64,000 nucleotides of DNA from Scilla litardierei (GCA_030789695.1 CM061135.1:107261301-107325300); one strand, 5' to 3'. Counted from the first letter of the stretch, positions 22,218 to 33,550 are shown. The notes: generated by a model not told the origin, from the sequence alone. Translations and numbers: made by a program.

Positions 22218-23378
22218 TCAATGGGGATGGTATGACGAGGAACCCGGAGAAGAGCGACGAGTGCGAGTGCGGCGGGTAGGGAGGATGTCGGCGGATTCCA
22301 GCGAGGAACAAAGTGAAGATTGTTCAACCTGAATCTGCTCAAGAACGGTGGAGTGGTGACGAAGAACATCGTCGTACTTGCTCATTTGAATCTGAATACC
22401 TGCAAACCCTTCAGCAACCTGAGTAGAAAGACGAGCGAAGTGAACTGCATTCGTCTCTCTAGAAGGGCTAACTCCATCCTTAGACGTATGAATCTTCCTG
22501 CCGCAGCGAGAGAGGGAAGATCCTGGAAACGGAGCCTTGCCACGTGAGGAAGAAGCCGGAGCAGGAGGATGCGAAGAGTCATCGTCAGAAGCAACGGCGT
22601 CGTCGTCATCGGCGTCATCGTCAGGAGAAGAAACATCATCCGGTAGTCCCATGCTGTGGAGGATGTTTTCATCAATGTGAACGTCATTCTGAAGCATTAG
22701 TTCGCCGTCGGTGGGAACGCCAAAAGCGTGAAGTATCATGGTGATGAGACTGGGGAAATAGAAATGAGTGGAAACAGGCCGCATCATATAACGAAGAAGC
22801 AAATGGCCCCAGTGAATAGAATAACCGGCCATAATCGCGTAGAGACAGTGAAGATAGGCATTGCTCAGATAGTTCACAGACCCAGCCTTCGGCATCAAAT
22901 TGAAAATGACGATTTTGTGGAGGATGCGGGCTTCAGGGCTGAGTCTGGATGCAGACATATGAGGGGTCAACTTTGGGGCGAGACGAGAATTGATAACAGG
23001 GTCGTTCATCGGAAAAGAGAGAAGGCCGAGATTATTCGGCGGCTGATTGATGATGGTGGCGAGTTTGGTGCTGTCGACGGTGAAGCACACACCCCGAACC
23101 TGAGTGGAGAAATACTTCTGACCACGGTGGACCGTAGTCTCAAGATTGGCATAAAATTCCCGCACCAAGGTAGGGTAATAGGGGGTTTTGTTGGTGATCG
23201 ACCAGAGTTGAGAAAGCCCAACAATAGCGAGAAGCTTCTTGACCTGCATCATCATCGGCGTACCGTAGTCGAGAAAGCGCTCCGGATGAAAGCGAGTGGC
23301 CTCCGAGCGAAGGTAGCGTTCTTGGGCAGCGGCCGAACGGAACCGATCAGAGGGTGACGGGAAAGTGGGGTCGGCCAT
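22218..23378 (-). CDS. Sirevirus third ORF (env-like), intact
   Basis: A 386-codon frame from ATG at 23378, chosen because it lies in a good plant start context (ATCACCATGGCC) and is followed by a hydrophilic protein. The frame extends 36 codons further up to 23486 and would add a hydrophobic leader, but that stretch is CT-rich DNA and probably untranslated leader. Residues ~20-200 form the conserved third-ORF region, with YFSTQVRGVCFTVDSTKLA and YLHCLYAIMAGYSIHWGHLL. An acidic run of Asp (DDDADDDDAVASDDD) follows, then a Ser/Pro-rich basic stretch, a short coiled-coil-like segment and a basic RRTRTRRSS tail. No credible transmembrane anchor is seen. The name env-like reflects position only; the function is unknown. 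Confidence 0.8.
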   Translation of the reverse strand: MADPTFPSPSDRFRSAAAQERYLRSEATRFHPERFLDYGTPMMMQVKKLLAIVGLSQLWSITNKTPYYPTLVREFYANLETTVHRGQKYFSTQVRGVCFTVDSTKLATIINQPPNNLGLLSFPMNDPVINSRLAPKLTPHMSASRLSPEARILHKIVIFNLMPKAGSVNYLSNAYLHCLYAIMAGYSIHWGHLLLRYMMRPVSTHFYFPSLITMILHAFGVPTDGELMLQNDVHIDENILHSMGLPDDVSSPDDDADDDDAVASDDDSSHPPAPASSSRGKAPFPGSSLSRCGRKIHTSKDGVSPSRETNAVHFARLSTQVAEGFAGIQIQMSKYDDVLRHHSTVLEQIQVEQSSLCSSLESADILPTRRTRTRRSSPGSSSYHPH

Positions 23379-24753
23379 GGTGATCGAAAGAGAGAAAATG
23401 AAAACAAAGAGTGGAAGAGGAGAAGAACCGAGGATGGGAAAAGAAAGAAAGGATTTCGAAATAAATAGAAAGAAACAGAAGCCCATTCAGTTGCCATGAT
23501 AAGAAGTGGAAGCGGTTGCGAGAACTGAAAGAAGTTTGAACACCAGAAAAATTCAAAATACAGAAAACCGAATAGATGGGAAGAAGAAGAGGCAACTGTT
23601 GGAGAAGACGTGTACCCGTTGGTTGCAAAAAATAAGAGGCAGTTGAAGAGACCCGAAAACAATCAAGGAGATAGTAAAGAATGTGAAACCCGAGGTACAT
23701 GGGGAAGGTAAAAATAATAATGAATGGTAGGTTGGTATTAAAAAGGTAGGTTAAAAAATATGGGAAGTTGAACAAAAATTTAAAGACCATAAGAGAGAGA
23801 AACGTGCTGGCCGAATTCAAAGGAGAAGGCCAAGGAAAAATTGCAGGGATGATTCTCTCGAAAAGAAATATATTAAAGAAGAAGAGTAAAAAATAATAAT
23901 AATAAAAATATGTTGAAAGTTCCCATGAGATGCCGTAAAGAGGGAAGAGGCGGTTTGGTGGCTTGGACCAATAAGAAGCATCCAACAGATGGGAATTAAA
24001 TGGGGTAGGTGGGAAATAAATGTTGAGAAGTGAAGTATGGGAAAAATATTCAACAGATGTGAAGGGTCTCATGTGATGCCAAAGAGGTCAACCGAAATGT
24101 AAAAATGGGTTGATGATGTTGACCAATAAGAAATACACAAGTGGCGGGTGTTAAAAGCAGAATTTAATATGGTAAATGACCGAATGAAATTGGGGTGCGG
24201 TTGAGGCCATCAGAGGGTAGGTGGCCGAATTAAATATATTAAATTTAGAAAATAATTGCCAACGGGAAGAAATAGCCTTGGGTTGCAGGGTTGGCATTGA
24301 AAAGAGTCAGAAGAATTAAATTATTGTCTTCTCGTGAAGTCCAAACAAATAGAGAAACGAAAGTACAAAGTGCAAAAATGAAAGTTCGAAGAAGGAGAAG
24401 GAATGTCAGTGCCTTTTCCAATGTGAAAAGCAGAGAAAAAGACAAAAGAGAAGTATCCATGTGGCAGTAGAGAGAACACAGATAGCAACAGGAATCAAAA
24501 AGATAGAGACAAAGTGGAAGAGGACGGGTAAGAATTTTGATATGAAATTTGATTTTGAGAAAATAAAATATGGGAGAAGTATTTAAAAAATTCAAATTCC
24601 AGGGATCAAAGTAGGTACAAAATGGAGAACAGAAAAAAATTGTTTAAAAATTGGTTAAATTGGTATGCTACAAAATTTGGTAGCATGCCAAAAATAAATA
24701 GTAACCAAACAATTATAGAAAAATTCACAAAAATCAAAAATAAATGAATATAC
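23379..24753 (-). other. S2 region between pol and the third ORF
   Basis: About 1.4 kb with no convincing gene. It is purine-rich on the plus strand, so pyrimidine-rich on the coding strand, above all just upstream of the third ORF. Near the pol stop lies a hairpin with GGTATGCTAC and GTAGCATGCC arms (24661-24690), of the same type as in the LTR. It may hold a promoter or splice signals for the third ORF; no clear TATA box is seen. Confidence 0.6.
24661..24690 (-). repeat. LTR-type hairpin downstream of S2 pol
   Basis: TGGTATGCTAC and GTAGCATGCCA flank a short AT centre. It resembles the U3 hairpin at 21031-21060 with several substitutions. Together with 21761-21790 it brackets the third ORF. 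Confidence 0.75.
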
Positions 24754-27700
24754 TCATATATCAAATTCTGATGCACTAATAATGCCTAGATTTCTTCTAA
24801 GCTTGAGAAAAGTTTCTTCCTTCAAAGGCTTAGTCAAAATATCGGCAACTTGATGTTCAGTAGAAATAAATTTTAAAATAATATCACCTTTCTGAACATG
24901 ATCATCTAAAAAATGATGACGTACATCAATATGTTTAGTGCGTGAATGATGAACTGGATTTTTAGACAAATTAATAGCACTAGTATTATCACACATTATA
25001 GGACATGTGGAACAATTAATACCATAGTCTGAAATAGTTTGTTTCATCCATAAAATTTGAGCACATGCTAAACTGGCGGCAATATATTCTGCCTCAGTTG
25101 TAGATAATGAAACAGAGTTTTGCTTTTTGCTAAACCAGGAAACTAAGGCATGTCCTAAAAAGTGACATGTACCACTAGTACTTTTACGGTCTGATTTACA
25201 ACCAGCAAAATCTGCATCACTATATGATAATAAATCAAATGTGTTTGTTTTAGGATAAAATAAACCAAAATCAGAAGTATACTTAACATATCTAATAATC
25301 TGTTTTACGGCGGTTAAATGTGAAACTTTAGGATCTGCCTGAAATCGTGCACATAAACATACGGAGAACATAATGTCTGGTCTACTGGCAGTTAGATAAA
25401 GTAAGGAGCCAATCATACCTCTGTATAGACGTTGATCAACATTCTTACCATTTAAATCTTTGTCGAGGGAAGAAGATGTACTCATCGGAGTATGTTTTTC
25501 TGCAGAACTTTCTAAACCAAAGCGTTTGATGAGTTCTTTAGAGTACTTGCTTTGGTGGATGAATATTCCTTCCTTCATTTGTTTGATTTGAAGACCGAGG
25601 AAGTAGTTTAGTTCACCCATGTGACTCATCTCAAATTCTTTCTGCATAATTTTAGAGAAATCTTGACAAAGAGATTCGTTAGTAGAACCAAAAATAATAT
25701 CATCAACATATATTTGAATAATGATAATATCGGAATTTATGTTTTTAATAAATAGAGTAGAATCTATTTTACCAATAGAATATCCTGAATTTAAAAGATA
25801 GCTTTTAAGTCTTTCATACCAAGCACGAGGTGCTTGTTTGAGACCATATAAAGCCTTTTTTAATTTGAAAACATGATTTTCAAAATTTTCATGTATAAAA
25901 CCAGGAGGTTGTTCTACAAAGACTTCTTCTTTAAGAAAACCATTTAGAAAAGCACTTTTCACATCCATTTGAAAAAGTTTAAAATCTTTAAAACAAGCGA
26001 ATGATAATAACATTCTAATAGATTCAAGACGAGCAACTGGTGCATAGGTTTCATCATAATCAATACCTTCTTCTTGATTATAACCTTGTGCAACCAATCG
26101 TGCCTTGTTTCTAATTACCTGACCAGATTCATCCAATTTATTTTTGAATACCCACTTGGTACCGATAATTGAATGATCTGATGGTCTGGGAACTAATTCC
26201 CAAACATCATTTCGTTGAAATTGGTTGAGTTCTTCCTGCATAGCCATAATCCATGAACTGTCTTCACATGCATCTTTGATGTTCTTTGGTTCAATGGTTG
26301 AGAGAAATGCACAATGTGCCATTTGCTCAATTTGGCGACGAGTTCTTACTCCATCTGTAATATCTCCAATAATTAACTCTGATGGATGATTTGGAACTTG
26401 TACAAATGCTTTAGGAAGATCTGTATTATCTGAAATAGACTCAACAGAATGATTAGTATCATCAATTTCATCAAGTTTAATATTATCTAAGGAATTAGAA
26501 AGAGGTAATATATTCTCTTCATCATCAATGATGGGAGAATTAGATGAAGGATTTTCATCAAATGTGACATGTAAGGATTCTTCAACTGTTGAAGTTCTTT
26601 TGTTAAATACTCTGTAGGCTTTGCTACGTGTTGAATATCCAACAAAAATACCTTCATCAGATTTAGAATCAAATTTGTCGAGTGCATCTTTAGTATTAAG
26701 AATGAAACATTTACATCCAAACACTTTAAAATAAGATACACGGGGAATGCGATTAAAAAATAATTCAAAACAAGTTTTATTAAGCAATGGCCTTATAAGA
26801 ACTTTGTTCATAATATAACAAGCAGTTGCAACAGCTTCTGCCCAAAAATACTTAGGAAGATTACTATCACAAAGCATTGTTCTTGCACATTCTTGTAAAG
26901 TTCTATTTTTCCTTTCTACTACTCCATTTTGTTGTGGGGTACGAGGAAAAGAAAAATTATGTGTAATGCCATTTTCATTACAAAACTTGGTAAAAGATTC
27001 ATTTTCAAATTCTCCCCCATGATCACTACGAATAGTGATAATGTTAGAAGATTTGATTTTTTGAATCTTTTTACAAAATATTGAAAATTCTTCAAAAGCA
27101 TCATTCTTATTTTGTAAGAATAGAACCCAAGTGTATCTAGAATAATCATCAACAATGACAAATGCATATCTACTTCTATTCAAAGAAGCTACTCTTGAAG
27201 GACCAAACAAATCTAAATGAAGAAGTTCTAATGGTCTCATTGTTGAGATAACGTCCTTTGATTTAAAAGAAGATTTATGCATTTTTCCTTGTTGACAAGC
27301 ATCACAAAAATGGTTGTGTTTGAAAGAAATATTTGGCATTCCATTAACTAACTTGTGTTTTGAAATACGTGCTAGGTTTTTGAAATTAGTGTGTCCAAAA
27401 CGTTTATGCCATAAAAGAGTATCATCTGATGTAATCATTAAACAATGATTATGAGTGGTAAAAGACATGCATAAGATATAAATGTTATTCTTACGCTTAC
27501 CACGAAATAAGATTGATGACATATCAGAATCATAAATTATGCAATCATTTTGTTCAAAAACTATTTTATAATTTTTATCACATAATTGACTAATAGAAAG
27601 TAAGTTGTGTTTCAAACCGTCAACCAGATGAACATTCTCAATGATAGGCTGATTAGTATTACCAACAGTTCCAGTGCCTATGATCTTTCCTTTCTTGTTG

Positions 27701-27831
27701 TCACCAAAGGTAACTGTGCCTCCATCTTTATATTTAATGGTTGAAAGCAAGTTGACATTTCCTGTCATATATTTTGAACATCCACTGTCCAAAATCCATC
27801 TTTCTTTCTTAGGTACCTGAAAGATAAAACA
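24754..27831 (-). CDS. pol: S2 pol polyprotein (PR, INT, RT, RNase H)
   Basis: The frame is open from 27831, just after an in-frame TAA, to the stop at 24754, about 1025 codons. Counting from the codon at 27792, the protease motif DSG is at residues 2-4. The HHCC zinc domain spans about 129-166. The integrase triad is D194, D257 and E293 with the canonical 35-residue spacing. RT spans about 530-790, with YVDD near 695-698. RNase H starts near 855 with YSDADFAGC. No internal stop or frameshift is seen. The frame is the same as gag, separated by two TAA codons 12 codons apart (27868-27870 and 27832-27834). TTTTATCTTTCAG just before the protease resembles a splice acceptor. Expression must therefore use readthrough, splicing or re-initiation. 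Confidence 0.93.
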   Translation of the reverse strand, partial: CFIFQVPKKERWILDSGCSKYMTGNVNLLSTIKYKDGGTVTFGDNKKGKIIGTGTVGNTNQPIIENVHLVDGLKHNLLSISQLCDKNYKIVFEQNDCIIYDSDMSSILFRGKRKNNIYILCMSFTTHNHCLMITSDDTLLWHKRFGHTNFKNLARISKHKLVNGMPNISFKHNHFCDACQQGKMHKSSFKSKDVISTMRPLELLHLDLFGPSRVASLNRSRYAFVIVDDYSRYTWVLFLQNKNDAFEEFSIFCKKIQKIKSSNIITIRSDHGGEFENESFTKFCNENGITHNFSFPRTPQQNGVVERKNRTLQECARTMLCDSNLPKYFWAEAVATACYIMNKVLIRPLLNKTCFELFFNRIPRVSYFKVFGCKCFILNTKDALDKFDSKSDEGIFVGYSTRSKAYRVFNKRTSTVEESLHVTFDENPSSNSPIIDDEENILPLSNSLDNIKLDEIDDTNHSVESISDNTDLPKAFVQVPNHPSELIIGDITDGVRTRRQIEQMAHCAFLSTIEPKNIKDACEDSSWIMAMQEELNQFQRNDVWELVPRPSDHSIIGTKWVFKNKLDESGQVIRNKARLVAQGYNQEEGIDYDETYAPVARLESIRMLLSFACFKDFKLFQMDVKSAFLNGFLKEEVFVEQPPGFIHENFENHVFKLKKALYGLKQAPRAWYERLKSYLLNSGYSIGKIDSTLFIKNINSDIIIIQIYVDDIIFGSTNESLCQDFSKIMQKEFEMSHMGELNYFLGLQIKQMKEGIFIHQSKYSKELIKRFGLESSAEKHTPMSTSSSLDKDLNGKNVDQRLYRGMIGSLLYLTASRPDIMFSVCLCARFQADPKVSHLTAVKQIIRYVKYTSDFGLFYPKTNTFDLLSYSDADFAGCKSDRKSTSGTCHFLGHALVSWFSKKQNSVSLSTTEAEYIAASLACAQILWMKQTISDYGINCSTCPIMCDNTSAINLSKNPVHHSRTKHIDVRHHFLDDHVQKGDIILKFISTEHQVADILTKPLKEETFLKLRRNLGIISASEFDI

Positions 27832-27867
27832 TTAAGCATTGGTACCCCTTTTTGAGGGTCCTTGGGA

Positions 27868-29607
27868 TTAGATTTTAGGAAGCCAAACCCAAGTGGAGTT
27901 TGGCTTACTAAGATAATCACTAGAATAAACAATAGAATGCATATAATGAGAAATATAACTATTTCTAACTTTTAAACATGAATCCTTAGGAACCCATATA
28001 CTAATTGTAGTAGGTGTCTTAGGAAATGTTTTTGAAATGTTAGTAACATTTCTTTGTGAAGAAGAAGTAGGAATGTTTACTTTCTTCGTGTAAATAAATG
28101 CATGATTCTTCTTTTGTGGTTTAACAAAAGTTGTTTTACCACAAGAGGAAGAAGTGTTATAAGTTTTGGGTGCATCCTTTTTAGAATATCCCAATCCTTG
28201 TTTATGATTTGCTGGATATTGAATTTTAAGCAAATCATCGAGATTAGTCTTTCCTTTGTTAAATTTATTAACATTGGTTGACATCTCGTCGTATTTCATC
28301 TTTAGTGATAAAATACTTTTATCCATTTCGGATATTTGTGTATGTAATTCTAAATTCTTAGTTTTGAAAATAACATTCTCTTTACTAAGATCCAAAACTT
28401 GAGAAGAAGTATTCTCAGTGTTTTTAGAAGATGATAATTCTTGATATTTAGAAAGAAGATCATCATTATTCTGTTTCAATGATTTATGTTGACTATTCAA
28501 TTTTTTGAAACAAGAATAGAGATCTTTTAATGCATCAAGTAATTCTTCGTTATTAAAAGAACTTACCTCATCTTCATCATCTTGTGCCATAAAGCACATG
28601 TTGGCACTTTCACTTAGATCATCATCTTCATCATCTGAAGAATCATCCCATGTTGCTGCAAATGCCTTTTTCATTTTGTCAAACTTCCTTTCTCTTCTAG
28701 ATTGATCATTGTTGGAAGTTTTGAACTTTGCTTTGAGAAGTGGACAGTCTTTCTTCATATGTCCTGGCTTATTGCAATTAAAGCAGAGAGAGGAATCAGT
28801 ATTCTTAGATTTAAAATTATTATACTTACCTTTCTGAAAGAATTTTCTGAAGTTTTTGGCAAAGAATGCCATATCATCATCTGAATCTTCATTATCTGAA
28901 GTTGCGTTGAAGGCAAGTACTTTCTTCTTCTGTTCTGATTCTTCTTTCTGATCTTGTAATGTAACTTCATGGGCCATTAAGTTACCCATAAGATTTTCAA
29001 CAGATAAAGTTGAAAGATCGTTGGCTTCTTCAATTGCAGTGATTTTTGGGCGCCATTCTGGAGTTAAAGCTTTAAGAATCTTGCGAACCTGCTCAAGAGA
29101 AGTGTAAGTTTTTCCAAGAGAATTTAAAGAATTTATAATATAAGTAAACCTGGTGTTCATTTCTCCAATTGTCTCTTGATCCTTCATCTTCAACAATTCG
29201 AATTTGTGAACCAAAACGGAAATCTTGGTTTCCTTCACTTTACTGGTTCCTTCATGAGTTACCTCAAGTATATGCCAAATTTCCTGAGCACATTTGGCCT
29301 GAGATACTCGATTAAACTCATGTTTATCCATAGCACAAAATAAAGCATTCATGGCCTTTGAGTTGTTGGTTTTTGCAGCTTTGTCGTTGGCGGTCCAATC
29401 AGCAACAGGAGTTGTTGGCTTTTCGTATCCTGACTCTACGATGACCCAAATCTCATAATTCATACTTTGGAGATGAATCTCCATTCGTATTTTCCAATAT
29501 GAGTAATTTGAACCATCAAATAGAGGAGGACGAGTTTGAGAGTGCCCTTCAGGTTGCTGATTGTAGTTGTGCGGAACTGCGTTCATGTTTGAGGAACTTG
29601 CTGCCAT
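27868..29607 (-). CDS. gag: S2 gag
   Basis: 579 codons from ATG at 29607, ten bases after the primer site. The N-terminal half is the copia gag domain (PLFDGSNYSYWKIRM at about 28-42; AQEIWHILEVTHEGTSKVK at about 107-125). A CCHC knuckle, CFNCNKPGHMKKDC, lies near 278-291, followed by two acidic stretches and a long coiled-coil-like segment (about 355-450). The C-terminus is Lys/Ser-rich and ends WVWLPKI. Gag assembles the cytoplasmic particle and binds RNA through the knuckle. The frame is intact. A TAA ends it 36 bases before a second TAA and then the pol frame. Confidence 0.95.
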   Translation of the reverse strand: MAASSSNMNAVPHNYNQQPEGHSQTRPPLFDGSNYSYWKIRMEIHLQSMNYEIWVIVESGYEKPTTPVADWTANDKAAKTNNSKAMNALFCAMDKHEFNRVSQAKCAQEIWHILEVTHEGTSKVKETKISVLVHKFELLKMKDQETIGEMNTRFTYIINSLNSLGKTYTSLEQVRKILKALTPEWRPKITAIEEANDLSTLSVENLMGNLMAHEVTLQDQKEESEQKKKVLAFNATSDNEDSDDDMAFFAKNFRKFFQKGKYNNFKSKNTDSSLCFNCNKPGHMKKDCPLLKAKFKTSNNDQSRRERKFDKMKKAFAATWDDSSDDEDDDLSESANMCFMAQDDEDEVSSFNNEELLDALKDLYSCFKKLNSQHKSLKQNNDDLLSKYQELSSSKNTENTSSQVLDLSKENVIFKTKNLELHTQISEMDKSILSLKMKYDEMSTNVNKFNKGKTNLDDLLKIQYPANHKQGLGYSKKDAPKTYNTSSSCGKTTFVKPQKKNHAFIYTKKVNIPTSSSQRNVTNISKTFPKTPTTISIWVPKDSCLKVRNSYISHYMHSIVYSSDYLSKPNSTWVWLPKI

Positions 29608-29616
29608 CTTAACCTT

Positions 29617-29628
29617 GCTCTGATACCA
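29617..29628 (-). promoter_or_regulatory. S2 primer binding site (initiator Met tRNA)
   Basis: TGGTATCAGAGC on the minus strand, two bases from the 5' LTR end. Confidence 0.95.
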
Positions 29629-29630
29629 AA

Positions 29631-30940
29631 TTTAATTTTAGCCTGTAAGGATCAATACACTAGAGGGGGGGTGAATAGTGTATATTAAAAAAAAATTCGC
29701 AAATAAGATGTTAGTAATATTTGCAAAGATGACACAAAAAAATGACAAGTGCTGAAAATTAAACCAATCGCAAACACAGAGATTTATCCTGGTTCGGATC
29801 CTTGTGATCCTACTCCAGTCCTCTACCCCGTAGAGATTTTCAATCCACTATAATCACTTGCCCCGCAAGCACGAACTTACAAAAATGGCGACACTCCCCG
29901 TGTCCCAAACTTTGTACAATCTCTAAACAGAGATTCCAACCTGTTAAATAAGAAATAGAAAAACACCTATAGCCTTGTTATAAATTTCAGAGAATGAATT
30001 CAAGGATGGTGTTTAGAAGATGAACTTCAAGATGTAAAAGATATGTAATGAAGCGCAACACTTGAAGTTCTCTGGTTCATAAAAGAAGAGAGAGATCTAT
30101 TGATATCTTCTTGCAATTATGAACACAAACAACTTTCCAAAAGTGATGTTGAAAATCCAAGTTCTTCCGTTCTTAAATGAAGAGAGAAATCTAATGATTT
30201 CTTCTTACAAATAAGAAAAGAACAACTAATGGCAGAATTACTTAAGAAAATCAAAGACTTGCTTTCAACAAAATCAGAATTTAGAAGAGGAAAGTGTGTG
30301 GAAAATGAGAGGGGGTACCCCTCCTTTTATAGGTTTTAGAAACGGTTATGAATGGCTCTAAAAGAGACGTTGCACAACGTTCAGAAACTGAGAGGAACGT
30401 TGGAGAACGGTCAGAAACTGTTCTGGAAAATTTCAGTCCCAAAAGCATTTTGGCATGCTACGAAAATTCGTAGCCTGCCAATTTTGAAACGGTAACAAAC
30501 GGTCACAAAATTTTGGTGACGTGGAATAGATAACAGATAGATCCTTTTCTGAAAGTATCAAGTCAAAATATAACCGTTTTGGTAGGCTAGGAAAAATCCT
30601 AGTAGGCTAGTACTGAAAAAATACGAATTTTGACTTAGGATCAAATGAGTTAGGAGATGATGTAGATTTGAGCTTTAGGGATATATGATAAGATATAACC
30701 AAGGCCCTGAAGCTATCTAAAAAGTAAAAATTACATCATTCCGTAGATACGTGTTTCACACGTAATTTGAGTAGCAAGGTTGTTTTTGCAGAGGATCCTT
30801 GTACTTTGATCAAATGCGTGATGTGAATGAATTTGCGTTGTAGCTGCACATCTGCATAGATAAAGTTAGTAACATGAAATATATTGATTTGTCACATCAA
30901 AACCTTATGGAAGGGAGGATGGAAATTCCAAGTTCCAACA
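29631..30940 (-). repeat. S2 5' LTR
   Basis: Differs from the 3' LTR by isolated transitions (for example in GAACGG/GAATGG, TTTCGTAG/TTCCGTAG, CACATGTAA/CACACGTAA) and a small A-run/indel difference. AACCG follows at 30941, completing the target duplication. The final CA of the minus-strand LTR reads AA here. Confidence 0.96.
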
Positions 30941-31310
30941 AACCGATCGGGTGAGATTTCACCCGATCGTGTGGGTCAATTTCGAAAATCTCCTGTTGGA
31001 AAGCAGCTACAGGTGAACCGATCGGGTGAGATATCACCCAATCAGTTTACCGCTTCACAAATTTTCCCGAGAGCTCTGCGCTCTTAACCCGGCCTGCCAC
31101 CTAATCACATCTTCTCATCAACCGATCGGTTGATCTAACACCAAAATCCCGAGAGCTCTGGGGTCATCACCCGATCGGCCACCCGATCTCCCGCATGTGC
31201 CACCCGATCGGTTGGCTTTTGTGCTGATACTGGCCATCTTCTGATACTGGCCACCCGATCGGTTGATGCATGCACCGATCGGGTGGGGGCAATTTCCTGC
31301 ACAAATACAA
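30941..31310 (-). repeat. Palindrome cluster between gag-protease and ORF-1 gene of Athila A
   Basis: Repeated ACCGATCGGGTG and inverse copies, for example 30942-30970, 31017-31045, 31120-31130 and 31257-31287. In the uninterrupted element this cluster ended 10 bases upstream of the internal TATA-like box now at 20185. Athila C has the matching cluster at 56834-57179. No gene is seen. Confidence 0.85.
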
Positions 31311-31472
31311 AAACTTATCTAAGTCTCCCAACGACAATTCCCATAGCAGAATTTATTCACAAAAAATAAGAGAAAACTAATCCTATAAACCCGACAAAAG
31401 TTCAGAACATGGGTTGACTCCCATGAAGCGATGTTGTTTAAAGTCATTTGCTCGACTCTCGATATATGATCT

Positions 31473-33550
31473 TCAGGGGGTTGGTGCGGGTGATGCCCCA
31501 TGATTGGCATCCCTTCAGCTGTAGGAGCAGGGGCTCTCGTCTGTGACAGAGGTGACAGGTAATGCTCTCAACGATCCTCCCGTTGGTGGTGTCTCGGGGA
31601 TTTTCCCTCACGTTGGTGTCAGTCGCCACTCTTTTCAAGATCCCGACTTCATCAGCTGTGAGCCCCAAGGGCTCTTTTCCTTTGCTCTTTGTCAGAGAAA
31701 CCTGCTTAAATCCGACGGGGTCGTTCTGGAGACACGTACATCAACAGCAGCTTCTTCTTTTTCCAATCCAATGTTTTCCTCAAGGCCCTCCAAGCTATCG
31801 GGGGGATTCCTCGAGAGAACCTCCCAAGCTCCTGCCTCACTGCTTCTTTCTTCCTCGACCTCCAGCAGATTGCATTTTTATTCCTCAGGCGGAAACTTCA
31901 TTGACAAAGCTAAGTCAAACTCGACTTTCTAGTCTCCTACATTCAGGGACAGCTTCCCTTTCTTCACGTCAATAAGTACGTCTGTGGTTGCCATGAAGGG
32001 CCTCCTGAGGATAATCGCGGTATGATTGCCCTCCGGCATGTCCATTACTACAAAATCGACCGGCACATGTACACCGCTGACGTTGACGGGCAAGTCATCA
32101 ACTACCACCACCAGTTACTTCACCGATCTGTCTGCAAGTTGCAGAGTCATTCCGGTGGGTTCAAGGTCACCCATTTGTATCCTCTTGTATAATGATAGAG
32201 GCATCAGATTCATGGTCGCACCTAAGTCAACAAGCGATCGATTGATTTTTACTTCCCCTATCGAGCATGGGATAGAAAAACTCCCGGGGTCCTTGAGCTT
32301 TGGCAGATGCGCTCGTTGAATCAGAGCGCTGCACTCTGCCGTTAAGACGACTTTCTCTTTTCTTGTACTCTTCGTTACCAAATCCTTCAGAAATTTAACA
32401 TAAGAAGGGATGGTCTCTATAGCCTCCAGGATGGGGATTTGCAAACTCAAGTCTTTCACCATGTCGAATACCTTGTCGTACTTCTCATCTATTTTCGCCT
32501 CGGCAAGCCTTTGTGGGAATGGCACCGCAGGCTTGAAGACCCTCAATTTGCCCTCCTCAATCCTCTTCTTTTCTCATTCAGAAACTCCCACCGGAGTCAT
32601 GGTGTTTGATGCCGAAGCTCCATCGTCATTTGCTTTTAGATTTGGCCTCTCATAGACCAATGGAGCTTCAGGTTCTTTAGCAGCCTCCCTTGTCGGAATC
32701 TGTGTGATGCTCCTCAAGACTATCGTCGAGACATTTGCATGATCATGCATCCAGGCTAATGTTTGATTGGGTCCCCTGGGATTGACCTCCGGCTGACCCA
32801 GCAATTGCCCCTGTGTCTTCTGAAGATTGGCCACTTGCAACCCCAGCTGGGTCACTTGATCGGCCAAAGTCTTCTGTCCAATCTGTAGCTGCAGGTTAAT
32901 CTTCTCCTGGTTTGATATATATTGGGTCAAGAGATTCTCGATCGGAGAGATTACACGTTGTTGGTTATATTGTTGTTGTTGTGGCGGGGGCTGCTGATTT
33001 CTGGGGTGGGTACTGCTGATACATCTGCTGCTGAGGTTATTGTTGCTACTGGTATAACTGCTGATGAGGTTGCTGGGGCTGCTGGTATGGTGCCATGTAG
33101 CTGAGGTTACTGGGGTTGCTGGTATGGTGCCCTGTAGCTGAGGTTCGGATGGTTCCGGTTGTTTGGAGAACATGCCAGATTCGAGCTTGTCCTCGGTGGA
33201 TAGGGTACATTACCCGTCGGGTTATAGAAAAGAACACTTGCTTGATCCACCGATGCTGAGATATCACCACCATCAAAGTCTCCCAAGACTTCAAATTCTA
33301 CTGCTGCCACCTGCTGAGTGTTCGCACCACTGGCCCCTACCATAAATGTCGAGATCTGGGTAGATAGCAAATCAAATTTGTTAGACAGTTTTTCCACCTC
33401 CTCTACTCGGTGCATTCCTCCAGATCTTGGCGTAGTGTGTTCATCGCTCCACCTTTCATTATTAGATGCCATATTCTCCAAAATGTTTCCGGCATCTACT
33501 TCGTTCCTTGCCATAAAGGACCCTCCAGCCGCAGCATCCACTGAGGACTT
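31473..33550 (-). pseudogene. gag-pro: Athila A gag-protease, C-terminal part
   Basis: This continues the gag interrupted by S3; the reading resumes in frame as DDLKS followed by SVDAAAGGSFM. A Gln/Pro-rich linker follows (about 33050-32960), then the VPFPQRLAEAKIDEKY block and a retropepsin-like domain with VDLGATMNLMP (the DLGA variant usual in Athila-type proteases) and ILRRPFMAT. Lesions include a frameshift near 33150, a TGA at 32574-32576, a TAA at 32115-32117 and a TAG at 31929-31931. The tail ends with a GHHPHQPP-like sequence, equivalent to the end in Athila C. There is no RT downstream. Confidence 0.88.

Larger units (their letters stand above)
20208..30940 (-). mobile_element. S2: nearly intact Sirevirus
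   Basis: LTRs of 1313 and 1310 bases with about ten differences by eye, and a perfect AACCG target duplication (20203-20207, 30941-30945). In minus-strand order: 5' LTR, primer site, gag of 579 codons, pol of about 1025 codons, third ORF of 386 codons, polypurine tracts, 3' LTR. All catalytic motifs checked are intact. It is the youngest-looking complete element in the window. Confidence 0.96.

Noticed and set aside
22728..23357. 209-codon plus-strand frame opposite the S2 third ORF
   Set aside because: Antisense shadow of an intact gene with conserved third-ORF motifs; no motif of its own.
32950..33080. Trinucleotide repeat expansion (GTT/CTG runs)
   Set aside because: It encodes the Gln/Pro-rich gag linker on the minus strand, present as similar sequence in Athila C at about 54980-55130.
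31473..33550. A host aspartic protease gene
   Set aside because: The domain is joined to gypsy gag, lies between Athila LTRs and is matched by Athila C; it is a broken retroelement protease.
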